Part shown: one piece after another, positions 42,279 to 53,856 of the stretch
How positions within the stretch are numbered: the first letter of the stretch is position 1
Layout of the letters: each line of letters opens with the position of its first letter
NCBI GenBank assembly: GCA_944739405.2
Contig: OX123209.2
Coordinates: forward strand, 14,278,217-14,342,216
DNA length: 64,000 nucleotides
DNA from: Euclidia mi
Lineage: Eukaryota; Arthropoda; Insecta; Lepidoptera; Erebidae
Direction of reading: 5' to 3'
The notes under the pieces: model-generated
The model's database searches: none
What the model was told of the DNA's origin: nothing
The model's input: only the letters and a program-made list of their open reading frames with translations
Position numbers and translations under genes: made by a program

Positions 42279-42360
42279 TTTCAAGTTTATTGTGATCCTT
42301 CCAGTCTTCTCCCAAAACACTTGACATAAGCTTTTCAGTTCGACATCTTATCGGCGGCAT
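42279..42360 (-). other. Possible 5' exon of the transposase-like gene (uncertain)
   Basis: The minus strand shows an ATG, 27 open codons beginning MPPIRCRTEKLMSS, and a donor GAAA|GTAAGG. Joining it to the exon at 42099 would give the wrong phase, so if it is a real exon the splice pattern must be different. Confidence 0.25.
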
Positions 42361-42403
42361 GTTTGACGAGATTTATGCAAATCTCTGCGAGTCACTCATT
42401 ACG

Positions 42404-42483
42404 CTATGTTGTGCTTTAACGTTATTATTGATGTTGAATTTTAATAAATTCAACATCAATAATAACGATAAAGTACAACATAG
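42404..42483. other. 37-bp inverted repeat (hairpin)
   Basis: 42404-42440 (CTATGTTGTGCTTTAACGTT...) pairs with 42447-42483 with two mismatches around a 6-base loop. It lies just upstream of the transposase-like gene and could be a remnant of an element end. Confidence 0.8.
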
Positions 42484-42974
42484 TGTAAACGCGCGAACGA
42501 AAATGCAAAACTAAAAATGTCAGCTGTCAAACAAACGTCATTAAAAGGCGCTATTTCATTCAAAAGTTTTGCCAGAAATGGCGAATTGTTTGGAAGTTAA
42601 AATGTTTATGTGGCATACCTCTTTTCACTGCTTATTTGATTGAACTATTTTATGATACGAATTAAAAGTGGTGAATGCAGCTAGCACTAGATTCACCACT
42701 TGATTTTTTGTTCCTAGTTTCATATAGCTCCTTTCACGTCTTAATGAAAAACCAACTTCTAGTTGAGCTATTACTTAGATCTCTTCACCAATATAATCTT
42801 CGATTAACGCCAAGTATAGTGGTGTTCTTAACTCAATTCAGTAAAAAGTGTGGCTTAACTCATTTCACCACCAAGGCGACGATTTATACCTGTGCCTAAT
42901 CAAACCAAGTGTATTTGACTCATTGATATGGCTCAACTTTCTTTTTACTTTTCGATGTTAATTAAAATGCCTCT

Positions 42975-43145
42975 GTGACTGCCTCGTTGGTCTCGCGGCA
43001 CAAATGTGTGCGTGGGATTGGGAGGTCTCGGGTTCGATTCCCGGGTCAGGCAAGGTGTTATTGGGTCTTTCCGTTAGGAAATTCTCAGTAGCAGCACGGA
43101 GTCTGGTAATGTGGGACCAAAAAATTTCTGGCGAAATGTGGGTCA
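42975..43145 (+). mobile_element. SINE fragment with GACTGCCTCGTTGG tRNA head
   Basis: GACTGCCTCGTTGGTCTCGC (A-box region), CTCGGGTTCGATTCCCGGGT (B-box) and CTCAGTAGCAGCACGGAGTC. Same tRNA head and body as 51882-52291 and 62524-62880, but without the 5' module and without the TATG tail. Confidence 0.75.
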
Positions 43146-43222
43146 TTTAATATATTTTTTTATGAAATAGGTAACACGTTATGGCATAAATAAAAAGATC
43201 TTAATTTAAAAGTAAACCCTTA

Positions 43223-43445
43223 TGGCCTGGGCAAACTGGAGGACGGGAAGGCAGATAATTTTAATTTTATCAAATGAATTTAATACTTATTCAATCGAAA
43301 CAAGGTGTATTTTTCAACGACTGAATGATTCAGTTTCCTCTGCAGCAACGAATATGGAAAAATACCTTATTGCAATTGATAAGTATTAAATTCAATTAAA
43401 AATTTAAAATCTTCTGCCATGCAATCCACCATTGTGTGCAGGCCA
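43223..43445. mobile_element. MITE with ~90-bp TIRs and TTA duplications (PIF/Harbinger-like)
   Basis: The left arm TGGCCTGGGCAAACTGG...GAATTTAATACTTAT and the reverse complement of the right arm, TGGCCTGCACACAATGG...GAATTTAATACTTAT, pair along roughly 90 bp. TTA flanks both sides (43220-43222 and 43446-43448), the 3-bp duplication typical of PIF/Harbinger. No coding capacity. Confidence 0.75.
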
Positions 43446-43829
43446 TTACAAACTCTTAATACCTAACAAAATAACAATAAAAATCTTCTTTTTAAACAAA
43501 ACGCTTACAAACTCTTAATAAAAGTAGAATCGTACTCGTAATTACTATGAGCATCAAATTCAGATTATTAAAATTATATAATTAGCAATAGGAACTTTAA
43601 GGGAATCCGTCAATGTAGAACTAAAAATTTAATAATTTTGCATTTTTTAAATTAAAATTTTGGGCCATGTTAACGGAACATCCAGAAACACGAGATCGTA
43701 GAAAACTAAATTTATGACGATAATTATATTAAAAAATATCGAGATTATCTTCATCACTTGAGTTTAACGAGTATTGATCAACATTTTCTAAATCGATGCT
43801 AAATTTATTATTTTCATTTCTTGAAAATG

Positions 43830-45419
43830 TTATATCTGATATATTATCGAAAACAGCATCATTGTCATCAATGCCACACTTTCTTCTACACTTGCCTTCC
43901 TTACACCTCGCCTTTTTTTAGTTATAGCAACTTCTTTATCCATACTATTTGCTTTTATTTCTCTTTGAAGAGATGTTGCTTTGCTCGTTATATTGTGTTG
44001 TCCGAAAAGATTCACCGATTTCTCTAAGTTGTCTTTTTGAGTTAGCTAGCGGTGTGACAGATAAGTTTTGCTTAGCGGCGTCTTCCACGTTATAAAAACC
44101 AAGATGTTTCATGGCATGATCGCAAATTACAGCTTGATAGAGACAAACATTATCTGTACAGCTCAGTTTGCGCACGGCTAACGAAGTAGAATCGAAGTTC
44201 CATACTATCTGGTGCATTTTCATTGAGCCTGGAAAGCTTTTTATGTTTTGAGGGAAAAGAAAGTCCTTTTCACTAACATCATATTCTTTAAGTTTTGCTC
44301 CATTACATTTAAAAAATCATCCAAATCTTTTATATCTTGTCCTTGGGAAACAGCACGATCCGCAGTTCTCTTCATGACAGCACCTACCACATCAGGGGCA
44401 CCCCCACCATGACCAGATTCCCTGTAGTTCCACGTAATGGTTTTGATGGAGCTCAGGTAAATGTGTAAAGAAGAAATTATATGAAATATTTTTTTATTCC
44501 GATACTGACTAGATGGAGAGTCAGAAATGAAATGTATAGTGTGAATGCCTGTCTTTGTTTCACCTAGATATTCTAGGATTGGTACAATATGAGCCCATAC
44601 AACTGAAATGTCATGACGAAGGCATTCACTCACCGTACAAAAAGATTGTACTTGCTGTGTCTTCTCATTATCCAGAACGTATAATACCGAAGTGTGTAAT
44701 GTTAATTGCTAACGACTACCACCAAAATGATACGATTGTATTTCCTCATTACACTTGACTGCATAATTTTCACTATCATATCAACGTGCACAATACATTA
44801 ATTCTCTCGAAGATGATCTTTTAAACATTTACAAGCCTTTTGTTGAGCAACTATATTACCACAATGTATGAAATACTCATTCAATATAGATTCAAATTTA
44901 TCAATATTTCTTTGGTTCTTCTCTTTTTTATTTATTTCAGTAGTTCGTAATTTTCTTGCCGTACCTAGAATGATGTTTTGTTTAGTCTCCCACTGTCAGT
45001 ACGTTATATCGACAGAATTATCAAATTCTTGATAACAAACTGCCTTATAATATAGGAATTTAAACTTTCGTGGTCACTATCATAACTTTTTACTGTTCCT
45101 ACGGGATATATACCACGTACCTTTGTTTTGAGTAACCGATATTTCGGCACTGTTGCAAAAAAGTTAAAACTGTATTATTCTTGCACGCTGAACAGGTTAG
45201 ATGCAAACAATCAACATCATATACGTCGTAACATAACAAAGAGAGAAGATCTTGGGATGTCTTGGTTGATAGTATCTTTCTCTGGTACAATCCTTGAACG
45301 ATTAAATCCATGTAATCCATGCATGATCTAAAATGAGCTAGTAGCACCCAAAAAGGTCTTAACTTGCAGAATGCTGAATAGCTTATAGTATAATTTGAGA
45401 TTTTGAGAAACTTTAACAC
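43830..45419 (-). pseudogene. Second transposase-like protein family, decayed
   Basis: Minus-strand pieces in order: CMDYMDLIVQGLYQR...CLHLTCSACKNN (45099-45419), then EIQSYHFGGSRQQLTLHT near 44700, RHDISVVWAHIVPILEYLGE, IHFISDSPSSQYRNKKIFHI, ITWNYRESGHGGGAPDVVGA then VMKRTAD, and a basic tail with IVWNFDSTSLAVRKLSC. This protein family recurs in insect genomes as uncharacterised, transposase-like proteins. FISDSPSSQYRNK has the same pattern as FFSDTAAGQNRNS in the neighbouring pseudogene. Stops and frameshifts between pieces, especially 44760-45090, show decay. Confidence 0.6.
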
Positions 45420-46560
45420 GAGTCGTTACTATTCTATCAAATATTTTGTGTTTACATTGAAATCATACTTGAACAAATGGCGCCAGCTGAATTATGATTT
45501 TAGTCGGTGTTTGAAATAGAATTAGTTTTTATTATAAGTCAAATCGATTAGATCGATTGAGTAACATTTTGTTTAGTCTATTGAAAATTTATTTTATTTT
45601 ATTTAATCATTTATGCACAAACAAAGTGTACATCGGTGGACATAATGCCATATGGCATTCTCTGCCTGTCAACCTTAAGGTGGTGAAGAGATGAAAGTGG
45701 TAGGTGCATTTTACTATTAAGATGTAACTAATGTAAAATAATATACCTACATACATAATAGGGACAATGGTCACACTGAACTCACTTCCGTCCTTCTGCT
45801 TGAAAAATTAAGACGCCGTTTTGCTCTCTCGCGTAGAATATTGTAATAAAATTGGAAGTATTGGAACCCGTTTGAGTGCCGCTTCTTTAATCAGCTGGCA
45901 TCGGTTTACTTGTGACCAAGGATAAGTTGTATCTTAATGAACATTTGTGAAATATTGAACTTTGTAAAACACGTGTGTGAATTCCTGATTGGTGCCCGAG
46001 GAGAAGGACTTCGCCGAATTATACACTGGTATCTATTCGATTCTCTTGTTATTTTGGCTAAAATTATAAGTTAATCTATAGGTCCACTTCAAGAACATCA
46101 CCAGAAGCTTTAAGGTAAAATTTTCATATAACTACATTATAATTTGCCATCGCTGAGAATCTCAGCAATATATGTCAGACATTTGATTGCTTTAGGACAA
46201 CTGGATGAATATAAATTAGCTTCCACTGTGCCTACAACCAATTCCCAGTAAGCCTACGGTAATTCTAGACAGTCGGGGACATTTTTTAAAGTAATGTAAT
46301 TACGAATTACATTACTTAGAGAACGGAACGGAACGTACGTCTGACAGCTCATAAAAACCGAGAAAATAAAATAATTTATATAAATAATAGTTTAAACCCT
46401 ATATAATTACAATAGCACTGGAAAATAAACAATAGTAAATATTTTAAAATAATATTACTCAGTTTACAACAAATTCCAATGCCAGCATAAATATTAACAT
46501 TCCAGAAGCTAACTGTCACGTGAAATAAAAACCGCCACATTCCGAGTCAAATTATTATAA
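45420..46560. other. Non-coding, one LINE 3' end and a palindrome
   Basis: 45590-45730 is a reversed CR1-type 3' UTR (GGACATAATGCCATATGGCA, CCTTAAGGTGGTGAAGAG). 46289-46317 is a perfect 13-bp stem (AAGTAATGTAATT) around ACG. No gene is seen elsewhere. Confidence 0.55.
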
Positions 46561-46892
46561 AGCCGTTTGCAAGTCATAAGTCCCAGAATAGCACGAGTAA
46601 ATTAACTCTTACTCTTCACGGCCGTATATGAGAAGCACAAGAGCTCGATACAAGGAAACTGCAAACAGGACGGTGCCACTGCACCAAAAAAGTCTGGATG
46701 CCAGCATACAACTTCCGATACAATATGTGGATCAAATATATAAACAACAAATAATTGTCTACATACAAAATGTTTATAACGATTACCAAGCATGCGCAAG
46801 TGGAATGACGTTGACAGTTTATTAGTATCAGTCTGTATTGTAAATATGTTTTATTGTGTATTTGTTTTGTAATTATTTTTGCAATAAATTGC

Positions 46893-49774
46893 ATGCAAGA
46901 CCGATATGGCGATACGGACGTGAGTGCCAGTCAACCTGCCACATCATTGACTGGTCTCGTGCGTTGTCCGGATTGTTCCCAGGACCGTTTTTTTAAAGGT
47001 AAGCGGGGCTTGAAAGTGCATTTTGGTAAAGTACGTAAATCCCAAAATGTACTTCCAGGCCCATCAATATCCTCACAATCTGGATCAGGAGACACACACG
47101 AAATTCCTTTTTGGTAAACTTTATCTAAATTAAAACATTCGGTTCCGATTATTAAAAGAGTTCCCCGTAGGGCAAGACCATCAGTGTCAAAAAAATTGGC
47201 TGAATGCATAGGTCTTGTCGTAAGGGAGAACTCAACAACGGCCTGGGAGCAATTATTAACATTCCCTTATAGGATTTTACATGTTGATAAAAATCGGGCA
47301 GCCCAAAATTCATTAACATCCCAAATTAAGTATAATTGTCAAATTTCGGGCAACACTTTAGACCCTAAATTCACGCCATACAAGCATAAATCGCTCTATC
47401 AATATATAGAATCCAAATTAAGGGATGGTGACATACGGGGCGCATCTAGACTGTTATTCAGTAGTGATGTGGTGGCGCCTTGCTCTCCAGAGACGCTTGC
47501 TTGTCTGAAGAGCAAGCATCCAGCGCCCATTAATGATCTCTCCTTTCCTGAAGCTCCCGACAGTGAATCAGAACATCTGATCACCACGGCCAAGGACGTG
47601 TTATCAGCAGTTTGCTCCTTCCGGAGTGGCTCGGCAGGTGGCCTCGATGCCTTGACACCTCAGCATCTAAAAGATCTTGTGTGTGCAAGTGCTGGGGTGG
47701 CTGGCGATACACTACTGAAGGAGTTGACTGCCCTAGTAAATATGATGCTCTCCGGTAATGTGGACGATGCCATCATTGACATCTTGTATGGGGCGAATCT
47801 ATGTGCCCTTAACAAGAGGGATGGTGGCATTCGTCCCATTGCCGTGGGTTGCACATATCGGCGTATAGCAGCCAAGATATGCTGTAAATTTTACAGCAGG
47901 GAGCTATCAGAAAAATTCCAACCCCTACAACTAGGTTTTGGTTCCAAAGGGGGTTGTGAGGCTGCTATACATGCCCTTTCCACGTACCTTGGAAGTGGTG
48001 ATGGAGAGGTCATTTTGAAGGTTGACTTGAAAAACGCCTTCAATTCAGTGAATAGGGACACTTTGTTGACACAAGCAAAATTAGAAACCCCCAAAATTTT
48101 TAAATTTCTTTGGCAATGTTACAGGTATCCCACAAAATTACTATACCAGGACAATCTTTTGGAATCTGCAGTTGGATGCCAACAAGGTGACCCTCTTGGA
48201 CCAGTTATTTTTAGTTTAGCTATACAACCCATTATTCGGCAAATAAATTCTAAATTTAATGCATGGTTTTTAGATGACGGGACCCTAGGGGGCGCTGCAG
48301 ACATTGTATTACAAGATTTAGCTTTTATTATAAATAAATTCGCATCTATTGGCTTGGAACTAAATTCTAGTAAGTGTGAATTGTTTATAAATACAACAGA
48401 CTCCACAAAAAAAACACTCGATAATATCAAAATTTAATAATTTGGCATCAAACATCAAAATTATTGATAAGACTTCTCTTCGCCTCCTAGGTTCTCCAGT
48501 ATTTGAAGAATCTTTCGGTTCTTTCTTAGACGAAAAGATACAAAATTTTTGTGAAATTTCAGATCGCCTATTCAAAATTAATATTCATTCGGCCTATACT
48601 ATTATTCGTTATTGTCTTTTCGTCCCAAAATTCACACATGCCTTAAGATTTCCCAACTTTGGAAAAAAAAACACTTTTAGAACAAATCGACCAAATTATC
48701 CTAATTACTTTAAAGAGAATTTTAAATGTGGACTTGGACGATCGAGCCTGGCTACAAGCGTCTTTGCCCATACGTTTGGGTGGGCTCGGCGTTCGCAAAA
48801 TTTCCAGTGTCAATTTACCGGCGTTTCTGTCTTCGGTTCACAGCACGGAAGAGTTAACTAGGAAAATTTTATCACCTACACTAGTTAACTCAGAAGTGTT
48901 GTGCAAAACCGAAGCCATAAACGCCTGGAAAATGGCTTGTCCAAGCACTGATTTGCCTACCAACCTATTCTCCCAAAGACTGTGGGACGCGCCGCTTTGT
49001 AACATAGTAAGAAATAATCTTTTGGATACTTCTTTAAACGTTACAGAGCGTGCTCGCTTGCTGGCTGTGGGAGAATGGGAATCCGGTCTATGGCTTCAGG
49101 CACTACCATCGTCCAACACTGGAACCATGTTGGACTATGAGACATTCCGTATTGCCATTTGTCTTCGTTTAGGTGCTCCGTGTGTTTCTCCGCATCAATG
49201 TCATTGTGGAGAAGACGTCGATAGCCTCGGCCACCATGGGCTATCTTGCAGCAGAAGCGCTGGTAGAATTCCTCGTCATGCGCATCTGAATGATATAATC
49301 CGTCGTGCTCTTGTCGCGTCTGGCGTACCAGCTGTACTTGAACCAAATGGTTTGGTACGCGACGACGGTAAGAGACCTGATGGTATGTCATTGTTGCCTT
49401 GGAAAATGGGTAGGCCTTTGGTGTGGGACGCAACCTGCGTAGACACCCTCGCGCCATCACACGTTCCAAGCACGGGAGGCCATGCTGGCGCTGCTGCTGC
49501 AACTGCGGAAACCCTCAAACGGCGCAAATACAGTAATTTAGTAAGTAATTACGTGTTTGAGCCGTTTGGGGTGGAAACGCTAGGCTCATGGAGTCCGAGC
49601 GCTCGTTCTCTATTCCGGGATATTTCTAAACGGTTAATCGACGTCTCACGTGACCAGAAGGCTGGTTTATTCTTTGCTCAGAGAATCAGCATTGCCATCC
49701 AGCGTGGCAATGCTGCCAGTCTTCTGGGCACGTTACCCGATGACATTGATGCGGAGGCATTCTACGACGCCTAA
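46893..49774 (+). pseudogene. Non-LTR retrotransposon: zinc finger, RT (LDD) and restriction-like endonuclease
   Basis: Near-complete single-ORF element of about 960 codons. Order: an N-terminal finger (RCPDCSQDRFFKGKRGLKVH), then the RT with NKRDGGIRPIAVG, QLGFGSKGGCEAA, LKVDLKNAFNSVNR (first Asp), GCQQGDPLGPVIFS and FLDDGTLGG (core, LDD where ADD is usual), a thumb region, CHCGEDVDSLGHHGLSC (CCHC knuckle), and KRPDGMSLLPW...LVWDATCVD, which fits the RPD-x(n)-D pattern of restriction-like endonucleases of R2-group elements. The tail ends RISIAIQRGNAAS then LLGTLP. Known role of the type: nick the target and prime reverse transcription. Disabled by a stop at 47115-47117 and frameshifts near 48437 and 48661 (a nine-A run). 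The clade is uncertain. Confidence 0.75.
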
Positions 49775-49892
49775 ACCATGTAAATATTTTCACTTTCTAA
49801 ATTGTTTTTATGGTTTTTGTATTAGATTAAGCTTCACTTATATGCTACTTATAAATTATGTTACTCTAATGTTCTAACTTAAATAAAAAAAT
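49775..49892 (+). other. 3' UTR of the RLE-type retrotransposon
   Basis: AT-rich sequence ending TTAAATAAAAAAA, a probable 3' tail of the preceding element. Confidence 0.5.
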
Positions 49893-50015
49893 CATTACGA
49901 ATTTATGCAAATATGTTGAAAACAAATGATAAAATATCAAGAAACAAATATTTAAATATCGGTGGAACGTAGTTATTTTAACATATCGCTTCGTTAAGAC
50001 CACATGAAATTGAAT

Positions 50016-50455
50016 AGCATTGTTGGCAAATTGTATGCGAAGGTACTGATTGAAAGAGTTATGAAAGTAACCGAAAAGAAAATATGGGATGTACAAGCGG
50101 GATTCCGAAAGGGTATTGGGTGTATGGATCAAGTCTTTTCCTTGCGATGCATTGCCGATAAATTTTTGACCAAAGGTCGAAAGGTCTACTGCGCTTTCAT
50201 GGATTTGGAAAAGGCTTACGATGTGTGTGTGGTGAGGAATGAAATGAGGTCGGTATTGTCGATGTATGGGTTGAACAGCAGCCTCATTCGAGCTCTGAAA
50301 TCCGTTCATGAGGATTCTAGAGCTTGTGTGAGGATAAACGAGGCATACACTGACTGGTTTACCATCAACACAGGTGTTAGACAGGGATGTGTAGCGTCGC
50401 CGTGGCTGTTCAACCTCTTCTTGGACAGTTGTTTGCAAGATTTGAAACATAGTGA
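50016..50455 (+). pseudogene. RTE-like LINE, RT fragment (second copy)
   Basis: Open for about 145 codons: IVGKLYAKVLIERVM, WDVQAGFRKGIG, FMDLEKAYDV, VRQGCVASPWLFNLF then LDSCLQDLKHSD. It corresponds to 34555-34988 of the other copy without that copy's frameshift. It stops before the YADD core, where gypsy pol sequence from the other strand begins at about 50456. Since LINEs normally keep their 3' end, this junction is a later deletion or recombination. Confidence 0.85.
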
Positions 50456-51881
50456 TGAAACTGTTAATATTCTATCATCTAATTGGATTTTATAAACTTT
50501 GTCGGATCTTTCTAAGACTTTATAAGGTCCTTCATAGGGACATATTAATGACTTTTTTTATCTTATCTACTCTTAAAAATACGTGTGTGCAATTTTTGAT
50601 ATCAGGATGAACAAAAAATGATGTAAAACTGTTAGATGTTATATTTACTGGCTTATATTGTTTTATGTTATTTCTTATATTCTGAACAACTGTATAAGGA
50701 TCTAAATTATTACTTGTTTTGACAAAAAAATCACCTGGTAATCGTAAGGAGAAGCCGTAGACCATTTGTGCCGCACTAACTCCTGACTCTGATTTAATGG
50801 CTGCGCGAAGTCCTAACATTACGCAAGGTAGTTCGTGCGTCCAATTTTAATTATTATTTAAACGTGCCATTAATGAGGCTTTTACACATCTGTGCCATCT
50901 TTCTACTGTTCCGTTGCTTTGCGGATGGTATGGCGTTGTCCTTATTTTTTGTACACCTAAATACGACATTAATATTGTAAATACTTCACTTTCAAATTGC
51001 CTACCCAGGTCACTCTGAGTTTTGCAGGGCAGCCAAACCTACATATCCATTCTGTATATAATTTATGCGCTACCGTTTCCGCTGACATTTCTGTGAGTGG
51101 GTAAGCTTCTGGCCAACTAGTACCTCTATCTATTATCGTTAGACAATATCTATAAACATCCGATGTGATTGGAAGCGGTCCAATTAAATCAATATGTATA
51201 TGATCAAATGTATCAACAGGAGAATATTTACCATAGTTAGAAATAACATGTCTGTTTACTTTAGATTTCTGACAAGCTATACATGTCTTTGTCCACAACC
51301 CTATATCACGATTCATGTTAGGCCAAAAAAAAATTTCTTTAATCATCTGGCGCGACGTGCGTGTGCCAGGATGACAAAGATTACGTATCGCATGGAATGC
51401 TTCTTTCCTAAAATTCTCAGTTAAATATGGTGTGGCGTTTTCATTAGAAACTTCACAAAAAATAGATTGACCGCTACCAGGAACAATGATTGTTTTAAAT
51501 TTTAGTTTAGAATCTTGCAATAAGGTGTTAAATTCAATATCCTGACTTTGTTCTAGAGCTAACTTTTCATAGTCTATTAAACTAGATGTACATTTTATGC
51601 TATCTATACGTGATAATGCGTCTGCGACAACGATATCTTGCCCACTGACATGGCGAATATCTGTTGTAAATTCACTTATAAATAATAGTTGCCTAATTCG
51701 TTTTGGACTTTCTTTGTTGTTATTTTTACATAATTTCGAAAATGTAAATGTCAGGGGTTTGTGTTTCGTGAAAATAATTAATTCATGTCCTTCAAACAAA
51801 CTTCTAAAATGTTCTACGGCCAAATATATTGCTAATAGTTCCCTGTCATAAGTGCTATATTTATTTTGCGTTTCAGTTAAT

Positions 51882-52291
51882 GTTGGTTCTGGTTGACGGC
51901 ATAGAATACAAGTGTCACCACCCCCTATCTTCTCGTTGGTGTCGTAAGAGGTGACTAAGGGATAACACGATGTAAATACCATCTTTGCGTAGAGACGGAA
52001 AACTCGACATCAAACCCTATACGACTGCCTCGTTGGTCTCCCGGCATAAATGTGCGCGTGAAATCGGGAGGTCCCGGGTTCGATTCTTGGGTCGGGCAGT
52101 GTTATTGGGTTTTTCTGTCCCGAAATTCTCAGTAGCAGCACGGAGTCTGGAAATGTGCCCGGTACGGCAATAGGCTCGCCCCTTATTACGTGGGACTAAA
52201 GTATATCTGGCGAAAAGTGGGTGTAGAAATACACCTCTGCCTACCCCTTCGGGGATATAAGGCGTGACGATATGTATGTATGTGTGTATGT
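51882..52291 (+). mobile_element. Composite SINE, about 410 bp, with target duplication
   Basis: Flanked by AGTTAAT on both sides (51875-51881 and 52292-52298), and it separates the RNase H frame between SRKLT and ETQNKY. Parts: a 5' module (GGTTGACGGCATAGAATAC...GGTGTCGTAAGAGGTGACTA), a tRNA-like head (GACTGCCTCGTTGG, GGGTTCGATTCTTGG), a body (TCAGTAGCAGCACGGAGTC, TATATCTGGCGAAAAGTGGG), and a 3' end CTGCCTACCCCTTCGGGG plus a TATG tail like that of the RTE-like LINE. Confidence 0.85.
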
Positions 52292-53057
52292 AGTTAATTT
52301 TCTAGAAAAATAGCCTAATGGATGCCATTCATTGTTCACATATTGTTGCAGCACAGCTCCTACGCAATTATTGGATGCATCGGCAAAAAGTGCATACGGC
52401 ACGTTTACTAGCGGGAATGTTAACGTGACTGCATTACTGAGACTATTTTTGCATTGTAAAAACGCTTGTTCAGCATCATGTGTCCACTGTATTATTGTTT
52501 TATCGTTTCGTTTAGCTTTGTGAATGTATTTATTTAATGTATCTAAGTATTCTATAGCTCTAGGTAATTGACCTCGATAAAAGTTGACCATACCTAAAAC
52601 TTTACGTAACTGACTGACGTTTTGTGGCTTAGGATAGTCAATGATAGCCTGTACTTTTGATTCTAATGGCCTAATACCAGCTGTAGATACCTCATAGCCT
52701 AGGAATTCTATACTAGTAGTATTAAACATACATTTGTCTAAGTTAATTGTAATACCATACTCGCTTAACCGTTGAAATACTTGTTCTAAGTGCTCGGAAT
52801 GTTCCTTACTAATAATTGAACTTACTAATATATCGTCCGCGTAACAGTGTAAAAAGTCTAAGCCTGATAGCACTGTATTAGTCATGAAGCGTTGAAAGGT
52901 TTGGGCAGCGTTTCTCAAACCAAAGGTCATTCTTTCAAATTCGTGCAAACCGAAAGGTGTAGTAATTGCGGTTTAGCATATATCATCCGGGTTAATCAAA
53001 ATATTATGATAGGTTTTTTTTATATAAATTTTAGAGAATATTGTTTTACCAGCTAAA

Positions 53058-53856
53058 TAATAATAATAATATATAATATAATAATTCATTTATTTCAAGC
53101 ATAAACTCATAGAACACATTCATTATACGACACTAAAATTTCAACATTAAATTAAATTACAATGGGAATACATATCTACATACAACATTAAATTAGGTAT
53201 TCAATCATCATGTCAATATTCAACTTAATCATACAATAATAATAATTAAATAAATCAGTCTAGAATAATTATAAAATCAATACTCATTCATACATAAAAT
53301 CAAATTAACACATTATATATATTACACACATTATATTTAAAATTTTATTTCCTGTTCGCGTCACGATGCACGGACAACCAGTATTTCAGAATGGGATTGT
53401 CCAAGCACCCAGCCAACGTGACAAGAATTGTGTTCTGTGATGAGCGTAACCGATCCCAGAACGATGCAATCCGTGTCCTCATAATGGCAAAGAAATCTGG
53501 GACTCCGGCCGAGGCGAACATGCCTGACGCGCTGCAGTATCGCGGCAACTTCATTAGTATGCGGAAAGCATCGTTATACTGTACCCTAATCGTGCTGTAC
53601 GCTTTCCTAGTGTGGTTTGTCCACAGCTGCCATGTATAAAAGTTTTGACAGTATGCTTTAAACAGCACAACTTTTACGTCATCACTGCACCGCGCAAATC
53701 TGCGCGCAAGCATGTTACACCTAACGGCTAGAGCCCTGCGCTCCCGTTCTATGTCATCATCATCCTTAAGCGTTTCAGTTAAAATATGACCCAGGTACTT
53801 GAACTCTCCCACTCTGGCAATGGGTGACCCATTTAATATTACGGGTGGAACTTTTT
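53058..53856 (-). pseudogene. LINE 3' fragment inserted in gypsy, with target duplication
   Basis: The minus strand encodes FKYLGHILTETLKDDDDIER, RRALAVRCNMLARRF then LFKAYCQNFYTWQLW, YNDAFRILMKLPRYCSASGM and LSVHRDANRK, the C-terminal part of an abundant lepidopteran LINE. A 3' UTR follows, with an AT-rich tail to 53058. GCTAAA lies on both sides (53052-53057 and 53857-53862). 5'-truncated, with the coding end still open for 155 codons. Confidence 0.8.

Noticed and set aside
51985..52173. 62-codon frame, and the similar 62523-62882 frame
   Set aside because: These read through the composite SINE. The tRNA-like head and body give the same artefactual peptide in each copy.
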